Below the pieces are notes generated by a model. The model worked only from the letters and a program-made list of their open reading frames with translations, was not told the origin of the DNA and made no database searches. From the NCBI GenBank assembly GCA_910574455.1, contig CAJSYZ010000003.1:2232001-2296000 (forward strand): DNA of 64,000 bases. The letters are read 5' to 3'. The position numbers were made by a program, and so were the translations under genes. Shown piece after piece: positions 11,592 through 20,560 of the stretch; within the stretch, counting starts at the first letter, position 1; each line of letters starts with the position of its first letter. Source of the stretch: Trichaptum fuscoviolaceum. Taxonomy: Eukaryota > Basidiomycota > Agaricomycetes > Hymenochaetales > Trichaptaceae.

Positions 11592-13173
11592 ACTAGGATA
11601 AGCCAGAGCTACGCCGCGAACTCATGCGTGTTGTTCTCTCTCATCTCTTGCTGTCCACACTTTGATTGCTTTTTTGTCCACCTTTCCTTTGTTCATCTTT
11701 TGTCATCCCTGATGCTGTCCTGTACCCCTCAAACCAAATCGAAACTCAAACTGAATCCTGTAACTCAGAAATCTACCAGTTGCTTCCCTCACCTTCACCA
11801 CCCCCTTCCCAACCCAACCCAATCGACACGGACCAAAGAATTTGTTGAGATCGAGAGTCTATTATGTTTCTGCTTCCTTTCTTTTGCGAAACATTCTACT
11901 TTCCCAAACTTTACTCCCATTCCCACTTTCCCTTATCCTTCTTTTCCTCACACCATTAAAGAGCCTTGCTCTCGAAATCCAACTGAAGAGGTTGAACTCC
12001 CCTTTTGAATCGCTATCATATAGGCCACCGCACCCAGTCGGCGCGTCTTGCTTCCGGTACTGCTACTTCAATTACTGTTTCTCTTTTCATCATCTCGCCG
12101 TGGTCCTCAACTCCCGTCGCTCGACTGATGGCGCTCGTTCTTTCTTCCCGAATTTACGTCCCTCTAACACGTGAATTGCGGCCCATCTTGTCTCCCTCCA
12201 TTCATCCCACGCTTTCATATTTTCTGGGCTCCCTCCCTTTTCGCTGTTGGACACTCGGCTCTCTTGTGCTCCTGAGGTTTATTCGCTCGTCATGTCGACC
12301 GGGTTCTTGTGGCTCCGTTTACTGTTAGGACGGCAGAATAAGGATGAAAATACACAGCTGGATTGTTTGTTTATATTTCTTCCTGCCCTTCATTGGGTAC
12401 CCGCTCGCGTCCCTCGATTCCGAGTTTCGAGTGATATGGTGACAATTAAACCTCAGTCTTTCTTCCCCCGATGGCCCTCGTCCTGGACGCGACGTTGCTT
12501 TCGCTCCTTCATTTGGATCCCCTCTCAACGGGTTTGGGAGTGATAAATAGAAGAAATCGACAATAAAAAATCGACAAAATCACAAAACACATAACTATTC
12601 GAACTGGTCTTCCGTCGTGTTTTCAATGGGACGACCTTGGGCTCGGTCTCGGATTGCAAATGTCTCGGATATTTGAGGCGCGAGGGCACTTCATCTATTT
12701 CGCATCGGGAGCTTAAGTGGATGAGGATCAGGCTGATGGGTTGACAGGTTCTGTCACAAGGGGTCAATACAGAGGGGAATGAATTCGAAGAGAATGTGTA
12801 TGCGGTACTTTCTTCCTTTCTCGTTTTTATCTTCAGCTAAAGCTGGAGAATATATTTGCGTATTCTACATTTAGTCGTCAGTGCATAGTTCTTTTTCGCC
12901 CGCCTTTCATTTGCGTGTGTATATATAGTACTATGTCACTTGTCTGTAATTGATGCTTTCCCAAAGATGTACATACGTCAGCATGAACGATTTGAGTGAA
13001 CATTAAAGGATGCTTCCTATGCTTCTGGACGATCGGCAAGGGTTATATGACGCAAGATAACGGAGATTAACGGGGAGAAGAGTTAATATGAGCCGCGATA
13101 TAGCTTACAAACGATGCAAGATGTATGTAGTAGGGGGGACTCGATGAAATAAAACATATTCGAAATCCAACAA
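11592..13173. other. Long convergent intergenic region, pyrimidine-rich
   Basis: This 1.58 kb stretch lies between the stop of the 10115-11591 gene and the stop of ERB1. The first 900 bp are markedly C/T-rich on the + strand (tttctt, ccctc tracts), which yields several overlapping open frames of 60-126 codons that look like composition artefacts. The stretch may be an unusually long 3' UTR or a non-coding transcript. No tRNA, snRNA or protein family was recognised. Confidence 0.4.
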
Positions 13174-15866
13174 TCAGTGACACCATACATTAACATTTCC
13201 ATCTGCGCCGGCACTGACCAACCACGGTTGGCCTGGACACCATCGTATCTGGAGCACACCAAGTCCGTTCGCGATGTCGTGCCCTTTTAAGATCTTCAGG
13301 GGGACGATGAGTGGGTCAGTCATGAGGTCATTATATACTCGTGCATGGAAGATTTGGATTGTGCCATCGTCGGAGGAAGAGGCGAAGAGGGGGTAGGATG
13401 GGTGGAACTGGACGGAGCGGATGGCACGGGTGTGGTATCTGATAGTGGTGCGACTTTAGTTGATGGTGTTTCAAGGTACAAAAAGATTTTTATAGAAACT
13501 TGCCTTAAGACCTTGTAAGGCTTATTGCTAAGCTCGAGATCGAACCAGCATAGTTTCCGATCATAACCGCCAACAATGAGATGATCGCCTGATGGGTGAA
13601 TGTCCATCGAGGAGATCCATTTGAGGCCGGGTGTTAGCGCCTTTAGCAACTTTTGTGCCGCAAGGTCGTATATCCGGACATAGCGTTGTGTCTATGATGA
13701 CGTTTAGCCGACTTTCCTAGGTTCAATTTCTTATTGACTTACGGCCACGAAGAAATGGGGTTTAGTTGGATGGAACTGTACTAGCTGTACGGAACCCTTG
13801 ATCTTTCGGAAAGGCGCCTGAGAGTGTCGTCGGGTGATCTGGTGTATCCAGACAGCTCCTTGCTCGGTCCCAGCTGTATGGATAAGGAATTAGCTCTTTC
13901 GAATCTACAGTATGTATGAGATTGACAGAACGACTCACAGACTGATGCCAAGTAATCACCCCTTTTGTGCCAAATGACCTGTTTTGGCAGGCCAGAGGAT
14001 GGAGGAAGGTGTAAAGAGAGGATAGGTGCTGTTGATGTAGGGTCAAATTTGCTGGAGGAAACAGACTCCCATTTGATGGGTGATGAGGTAGAAGGTGCAG
14101 GAGGGAGCGTAGCAGGTGCTAAAACATTTTGAGTTACGGCTAGAAGAGCGGGGGAAAGGTTGGGAGGAACGAGGAAATGAATATGATCCTCCCTGTTCAA
14201 GATGCAGGGAAGAAAGCAGTGGTCAATAAAGTGAGTAAAACCACAGTCCAATCACTTACACTCCGATGACGAAGAAACTAACGTCGGTGCGAGGACACCA
14301 CTGAATAGCACCAACTTTACCGTCAAACTTCCAGCGTTTTACTTCGCGGCCAACAAGAGTTTCCCATAAGCAAACAACACCTTGCTCATCTCCGCTTGCT
14401 ACCCATGCGCCGTCCGGACTGACGGAGACGCACCGTGCATTCGCCCCCTCGTGTACGTATCGGAGTGAACGGTAGTTCGGGAATGGCTTCAGACTGCTTG
14501 GGCTCGGAAGTTTAGGGATGAGATCATCCGGGTTGATGTTCAGTCTCTTCCGCTGAATGCGCGGAGCGAGATATAGGTCAAGCTGTCTCGAAAAACGTTC
14601 TTGGATGAACTGGTTGTAGGCAGGTACAAGCCGAAGAGCGGAGTACTTTTGAGGTAGGAAATCACGATCGCGGTCTTCCTTATCTGTTTCTTCCCATTTC
14701 TTACGCTCTTCTTCGGTAGGGAGGTACTCTTCTGGGGGATTGTAAGATTCAGCGTTTGTCGGTAATCGGGGTTTAGGAGCTGGAAGCGGAGGGGGGTGGT
14801 CTGCAGAAGGCTCGGACCATATGTTATAAAACCGCGGCTCGGTGGTTGACGTCTTGGGTTTATTGGGTAGGATACGTCCTTGACGAATTGCACGGACGAT
14901 TTTCATGACCTGGGTGAAGTTCAGTGCTTTAAGTTATTCTGCAATTTTTGATCACAAACTTTTTGTTTTTCCCATTTACTTGGTACCCATCTCCGCTTCG
15001 GTTCAGGTGCCGCCGAGAGGGGCATAAGCTCTTCTTTCCCTTTGCCCGTAAACCATTCGATGGTAGGCTCGTAAGGGTCATACGCAGCATCTGGATTTTC
15101 ATTGGCATGCAATCGTCGAATTATGTCGAGTTCCTCGGCCGTGAGGGGCTTGTCTGCCTGCAGGGCTTTGTCATAGCCAGATGTCCTTTCCAATGCATGA
15201 TTGCGTTAAAACTAGTCGTTGTGATTTAGTATTACCGCCTCTTACCATGTAGTGGGGTCTTCCACAGTTTTCAAGAATTTATCTAGCTCGTCCCCTTTTG
15301 CAGGACGCAAGACTTTCTTCCCATTGATATCATAGCCTACATGAGGAAGATCATCATACCAATGCATAGGGACGTTTCCAACACGGTTCGGGTCCTTCTC
15401 ATCGTTTAATACGTAGCGTAATAAGAGCAGTGAGGCAACTCACATCTTCCGTCGAAGAATCTGAATCATAATCAGGTTCAATTTCTGGGTACACCTTCTT
15501 TGGTTGTCCAGTGATCTTCGAAGTAATGACTTTTGCTCTTGGGAAGACATGTAGACTACCATCTGAGGTTTCTCCTTCGTCAGATCCTTCCTCTTCCTCG
15601 TCTTCTTCCTCCTCCTCTGAATCGCTATCTTCCTCATCTTCATCTACAGCCCCCACTTCATCCTCGTCTGTATCATCCCCCGTATCAAGCTCTGGAAATT
15701 CATCCGCCTCGCCTTCATCTGATTCTTCCGGGCCTTCTTCTCCTTCATCTTCGCTCTGCATTTCCAAGCCTACTTCCTCCGCGAAATCGTCCTTTCGTAG
15801 TGATTTGATGTCCTCATCTGCTTCCTGCTTTCGTTTTTTATTTCCGCTCGCAGCTTTCAGAGACAT
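13174..15866 (-). CDS. ERB1: Ribosome biogenesis protein Erb1 (BOP1)
   Basis: This is a WD40 member of the Nop7-Erb1-Ytm1 (PeBoW) complex needed for 27S pre-rRNA processing and 60S subunit assembly in the nucleolus. Eight exons fit: 15444-15866, 15246-15397, 14960-15185, 14260-14909, 13939-14192, 13743-13873, 13504-13691 and 13174-13438, giving 762 residues. A long Asp/Glu/Ser tract lies near residues 40-110. The BOP1NT domain follows ([20 protein letters not shown], then [34 protein letters not shown] and [17 protein letters not shown]). WD40 blades begin at [19 protein letters not shown] and end at [11 protein letters not shown]. The intron at 13439-13503 has a GC donor (AAG/GCAAGT). I chose ATG 15866; an in-frame ATG at 15944 would add 26 residues and cannot be excluded. 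The transposon starts 152 bp upstream of the ATG. Confidence 0.95.
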
Positions 15867-16010
15867 TTTTTCGGAAGACGAGAAGGAGATTGACTTGAAT
15901 TTGAGAATCTCGGACTCGTCGAAATTTTGAGATAGAGTTGACACCTATTTTTAGACTGAATTTTGGACGGCGCGTAATACACGTGACCATATTTTCTTTT
16001 AGAGCTTGTT

Positions 16011-16018
16011 CAAAGTTG
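16011..16018. repeat. Target-site duplication, left copy
   Basis: CAAAGTTG directly before the left TIR, repeated exactly after the right TIR at 18442-18449. Confidence 0.85.
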
Positions 16019-16346
16019 CACCTTAGGCAACGGATTTCAGGGTCCAATAGGGCCTCTTAGGGGTAGTTCTTTTTGCAAAAGAATAGACCTAACCATATGA
16101 AAGCTCCCGATGTTCGTCCCCCTATTTACCCAAAGAAGTTCGTGAGACTTCGGTAGAATCCCAAAACATTCACGATGTTCGGCATTCAAATTGCCGATGT
16201 TTGCAAGACCTTCGTGAACATCCGAAGCCACACGATCTTCGGGTAACATGGTACAAAATATGTAGTATATATGCACAAAATAAATACACTAACAAGAACA
16301 TCAAAAATGGTAGCTAAATGCTATATTTTATGAGAAGAACATCTGC
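16019..16346 (+). repeat. Left terminal inverted repeat
   Basis: This arm matches the reverse complement of 18114-18441 with a single observed mismatch (near 16212, synonymous in the TIR-spanning 79-codon frame). It contains several dispersed copies of GAACATC or GAAGNTC-like words, which are the apparent building blocks of the adjoining array. Confidence 0.9.
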
Positions 16347-16898
16347 AGAATATCTGCAGAACATCTGCGAGAACATCTGCAGAACATCTGCGAATATCTG
16401 CGAATATCTGCAGAACATCTGCGAGAACATCTGCAGAACATCTGCGAATATCTGCGAATATCTGCAGAACATCTGCGAATATCTGTGAATATCTGCAGAA
16501 CTTCTGCGAATATCTGCGAATATCTGCAGAACATCTGCGAGAACATCTGCAGAACATCTGCGAATATCTGCGAATATCTGCAGAACATCTGCGAATATCT
16601 GCGAATATCTGCAGAACATCTGCGAGAACATCTGCAGAACATCTGCGAATATCTGCGAATATCTGCAGAACATCTGCGAATATCTGTGAATATCTGCAGA
16701 ACTTCTGCGAATATCTGCGAATATCTGCAGAACATCTGCGAGAACATCTGCAGAACATCTGCGAATATCTGCGAATATCTGCAGAACATCTGCGAATATC
16801 TGCGAATATCTGCAGAACATCTGCGAATATCTGCGAATATCTGCAGAACATCTGTGAATATCTGCGAATATCTGCAGAACATCTGCGAATATCTGCGA
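16336..16898. repeat. Left subterminal tandem array (10/11/12-nt units)
   Basis: About 560 bp consist of the core ATCTGC joined by short spacers, giving units of 10 nt (TGCGAATATC), 11 nt (TGCAGAACATC) and 12 nt (TGCGAGAACATC). A higher-order period of about 201 bp is visible: the variant word acttctgcgaatatctgcg occurs at 16500 and again at 16701. The array lacks stop codons in several frames, so it gives spurious open frames of 160-238 codons on both strands. Clustered subterminal motifs of this kind are often transposase-binding sites in class II elements; that role is inferred here. Confidence 0.88.
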
Positions 16899-17045
16899 TG
16901 TTCGGCATTGCCGATGTTCGTGTATACACCAGAGAAGATCGTGAGACTGTCCAAGACCTTCGGCTAGTTGCCGCGAACATCCAAAGCCACATGCTTTTCG
17001 ACAGTAAGGTAGCAGACCTTCTTGGTACAAAGTACATATAACTCC
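16890..17045 (+). repeat. Degenerate internal copy of the inner TIR sequence
   Basis: The stretch cgatgttcggcattgccgatgtt ... accttcgg ... gaacatccaaagccaca ... ttggtacaaagtacatat parallels 16170-16270 of the left TIR in the same orientation, with many substitutions and indels. A second piece at 17318-17360 (tatatatgcataaaacaaatacac) matches 16263-16300. Together they look like an old, split TIR copy inside the element. Confidence 0.6.
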
Positions 17046-17930
17046 CTTCCCATTGCGAAAAATCCGAAGTGATTTGAAGCGGAAATGAATATATTATGAT
17101 TTTGTCCGAATTATCGGAATGTCACGTTACTGTCTCAATGAGACTCCAGTTCGGACATCAATAACTCCGTCAATGCTTTGCTTAGAAATTTGAAACTTAT
17201 ATCGACAGAAACTACTAATCAAGGCCGTTCCATGTATCTATTTAACTTTTGAACGCGACAATTATTTCTTGAGTTACAGAGGAAACAATCAAAAAGTCTA
17301 AAATATTGAACTTTATGTTACGGTATATATGCATAAAACAAATACACTTACAAGGACCCTTGTAAAATATAAGTAGTCATGCTGTACAAGCACAGAAATA
17401 AACAAATAGTATTTAATCTCCATAAGTAATATACTTGAAACTACTGCTTGCAAGGATGGATACTCCGGGCCTTTGGTGCAGGCCCGAGAAGTACACAATA
17501 TTGTTTGACACACTTAACTCAATATCAAGCCTGGTAGTAGCTCATCCAATGCCATAGGGCATAGTAATGTAGTTAAAGAAGAACTGAATAGATATATCTT
17601 ATGTTACTTACTGAGGGGTGGGGGCTTTTGGTAGAGAAGCTATGTTATGGACTCCGAGTCAGTCAGATCCAGTATGTATTGTTTCACATACATACATTCC
17701 TCCTCTATTCAAGATTCTGAGTATTACAAGAGCAATTTACTTATTGAACTAGTGTATTACATGTGTAGTCACCTATTAGGGTCTAAATAGAACAAGACAA
17801 TGTAATGGGGGGAGAAATAGTTAGTTGTATGCGGTAGATAAGTAAATGGATCATGCAAACAGACGGTATACACTTATATGTGCTGTGATTGGCCAGCCCA
17901 CTGAGGCAAAACCCGAGGTTGCGATTTCGA
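17046..17930. other. Unique interior of the transposon
   Basis: This is AT-rich sequence with no transposase motif, no long open frame and no recognised gene. It includes the 17318-17360 TIR-like fragment. Confidence 0.5.
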
Positions 17931-18125
17931 TGTTCTGCAGATATTCACAGATGTTCTGCAGATGTTCTCGCAGATGTTCTGCAGATGTTCGCAGATATTC
18001 TGCAGATGTTCTCGCAGATGTTCTGCAGATATTCTGCAGATGTTCTGCAGATATTCTGCAGATGTTCTGCAGATATTCTGCAGATGTTCTGCAGATATTC
18101 TGCAGATGTTCTCGCAGATGTTCTT
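17931..18125. repeat. Right subterminal tandem array
   Basis: This is an inverted, much shorter counterpart of the left array (about 190 bp), with units such as GCAGATGTTCT and GCAGATATTCT. Copy number and unit order differ from the left side, so the arrays have changed since the TIRs were last homogenised. Confidence 0.85.
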
Positions 18126-18441
18126 CTCATAAAATATAGCATTTAGCTACCATTTTTGATGTTCTTGTTAGTGTATTTATTTTGTGCATATATACTACAT
18201 ATTTTGTACCATGTTACCCGAAGATCGTGTGGCTTCGGATGTTCACGAAGGTCTCGCAAACATCGGCAATTTGAATGCCGAACATCGTGAATGTTTTGGG
18301 ATTCTACCGAAGTCTCACGAACTTCTTTGGGTAAATAGGGGGACGAACATCGGGAGCTTTCATATGGTTAGGTCTATTCTTTTGCAAAAAGAACTACCCC
18401 TAAGAGGCCCTATTGGACCCTGAAATCCGTTGCCTAAGGTG
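18114..18441 (-). repeat. Right terminal inverted repeat
   Basis: This is the inverted partner of the left arm. Identity ends where the tandem arrays begin, just inside the shared sequence atgagaagaacatctgc. Confidence 0.9.
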
Positions 18442-18449
18442 CAAAGTTG
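18442..18449. repeat. Target-site duplication, right copy
   Basis: CAAAGTTG directly after the right TIR, an exact match to 16011-16018. One copy would be the pre-insertion sequence. Confidence 0.85.
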
Positions 18450-18510
18450 GGCGTGTTGAAAAGCAAGTAGAAAGCCACTATACAGTCAGGCGCAATAACA
18501 AAACTAGAAG

Positions 18511-20560
18511 ATGGTAAACTACGGTGCAGGTGCGTAAACCTTACAATATGACAAGATATGTCCTTGAAGCGAATTCGACGCGTTCAATCTTGTGCAGACG
18601 AGGTTTCCGCTCTCGTGCTTGACATTGGCACTTCCTCAATCCGTGCTGGCTATGCTGGTGATGACACTCCGAAGGCTATCATTCCGACATCCTATGGCTA
18701 TACCGAAGAACCCTCAGACGATCAGGATGTCAATATGGAGGCAGACGGAGACAAAGAGAATGAAGGTGTCAAAACTGAAAACGGGGATTCAACGCCTCGG
18801 AAGAAAGTAAAGCTACATATTGGACAATCTGGGCCGTCGTTATTCAGGCCGCACATGGAGGTCAGAAATCCCATGAAAGGTGGACTGAGTGAGTACGACT
18901 CTTGTACAGTCGTTAAGCGCTCTGATGCCAAACTGCAATCATCCTCAAGTCAACGACTTTACACCCATCCCTGCTTTGATTCGCAGCGTACTTGTTGACA
19001 ATCTCCGTTGCGACCCGACCGAGCATCCCATACTCGTAACCGAACCTGCATGGAACTCACCAGCAAACCGAGAACGTATGGCCGAGATCCTCTTCGAGGA
19101 GTTCCAAGTCCCTGCCTTCTACATTGCCAATACTGGAGTATTGAACTCGTAGGTAACCCCCTTACTTTATACAATGCATGATGGATGAAGAATAGGCAGT
19201 TTCGCAGCAGGCAAGGGGACATCTCTGGTAATTGATATCGGCCATACGGAAGCTAGTGTGACTCCTGTGGTTGATGGATTCGTTCTTCGAAAAGGTGATT
19301 AATTATTGGAATCTGCTTCTCGCAGACATAGTGAAAGCTGCTTGACTTTGTAGGTCTTGCACACTCATCGGTCCCTGATTTTGTGCGTGCACACGCGAAG
19401 CATATACTTTCGAATCCAGGGCCAGGCCGACAGGCTATTGAACTTTTACCGCACCAACTGATATCCAACAAGCAGGTTCGTCTCATAACATTGACCAGCT
19501 CTATCTAAAATCCGAGTCTTGCTTATCCGGTAACATATTAGGCTGTTCCTGATGGAGCACAGCCGATTTACACACTACGTGAAGATCGCGTGGCAGCCGT
19601 CTCGCCATCATGGAGAGCATGGTACGAAGATCATGAAGTCGACGAATGGATCATGAGTGTCGCCGCTGTCCTGGACCAGGGTTGGAATGAGCAGTATGTC
19701 TTTTCGTTGTGCAATACGGCAAATTAGTTACTGATGAGATTTATATGAAGACTCGCAGCTCAGCGGCCTCAACGGCCTTATGAGTTCCCCACGGGATATA
19801 ATCAATGGTTCGGCCTTGAACGGTATCTCGTCGGAGAGAACTTCTTTGTACATTCACAAAGCTTGGTGGTAAGAATTCGTCTCCTCAATTACTCTTCGTC
19901 TTCGCGCTCACGATATGCACTTTTCGTATATAAAACCGTAGCAATCGAACCCAAATATTCCAAGAACACTCCCGGCATTAATAGCACAGTGTCTAGCCGC
20001 ATGCGAGCCTGATCTGCGGACCATCCTCCTTTCGAATGTCGTTCTTTGTGGAGGTGGTAGTCTATTCGCCGGCCTCGCAGACCGCCTACATAGTGAACTT
20101 GCAAGAAACTTCCCTCACGTCAGTCTTGTCTTTCATTTCATTCCTTCATTGTGACCAAGGTTTGAGACTGACTGACTTTATAATCCAATCATCCACCACG
20201 ACGCGGGCTCGGTATATTTTCTGGTAACAGATGAAGATCCACGCACCAGGGAACCCCACAGAGCGGAGGTACGGCGCCTGGCTTGGTGGCAGCATCTTAG
20301 CTAGTCTTGGGACGTTCCATCAATTATGGATAAGTAAAGAAGAATGGCAGGTGAGCTGAGAAGCTGTTTTCATTATCTTTGCCGTGTACTTCTCTTGCCT
20401 ATCTTCTTCTGCTTCTTTCCCCTCGCTATGCCTACGGAACTTCTCGATCACCGCGCTTTCCGCTATTCCCGGCCTACTTTATCAACGCTTATTCATTTAC
20501 TAACCTACTTACCCGTTCTAGGAGCACGGAAAGAACATTGTAGCACAACGGTGCAAGTAA
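18511..20560 (+). CDS. ARP4: Actin-related protein 4 (INO80/SWR1/NuA4 subunit)
   Basis: This nuclear actin-related protein is shared by chromatin-remodelling and histone acetyltransferase complexes and binds nucleosomes with actin. The start is ATG 18511: MVNYGA joins across a 68-nt intron (18530-18597) to [29 protein letters not shown], reproducing the conserved Arp4 N-terminus (YGxDEVxALVLD). The ATG at 18558 lies inside this intron. Further actin-fold pieces are [67 protein letters not shown], the Arp4-type [26 protein letters not shown] and the end [21 protein letters not shown]. At least nine introns are needed. The stop is TAA at 20558-20560. Only 61 bp separate the ATG from the transposon's right target duplication, so the promoter is disturbed. 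Confidence 0.92.

Larger units (their letters stand above)
16019..18441. mobile_element. Non-autonomous DNA transposon with 328-bp TIRs
   Basis: The element is 2,423 bp. Both ends read CACCTTAGGCAACGG inward, and the termini are inverted copies of each other for about 328 bp (16019-16346 and 18114-18441). The only difference I see is one base, near 16212 on the left arm. It is flanked by a direct 8-bp repeat CAAAGTTG at 16011-16018 and 18442-18449, a target-site duplication. Inside each TIR lies a short-unit tandem array, longer on the left. No transposase reading frame is present, so it must be mobilised in trans if at all. An 8-bp duplication and a CA...TG terminus fit hAT-like elements, but 328-bp TIRs are long for hAT, so the superfamily is unassigned. 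The near-identical arms suggest a recent insertion. It separates the start codons of ERB1 and ARP4. Confidence 0.9.

Noticed and set aside
11628..12543. Several plus-strand open frames of 60-126 codons
   Set aside because: They lie in C/T-rich sequence where stops are rare; the translations are Pro/Leu/Ser/Phe-rich with no family resemblance and they overlap in all frames.
15511..15930. Plus-strand open frame rich in Ser (139 codons)
   Set aside because: It is the antisense shadow of the acidic Asp/Glu/Ser tract of ERB1 on the minus strand.
16314..17037. Overlapping long open frames (208-238 codons on minus in three frames, 160 codons on plus) over the transposon
   Set aside because: They are produced by the stop-free ATCTGC-based tandem array; all frames repeat the same short peptide words and no domain is present.
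16019..18441. CRISPR-like array
   Set aside because: The units are 10-12 nt without unique spacers, the host is a eukaryote, and TIRs plus an 8-bp target duplication explain the structure.
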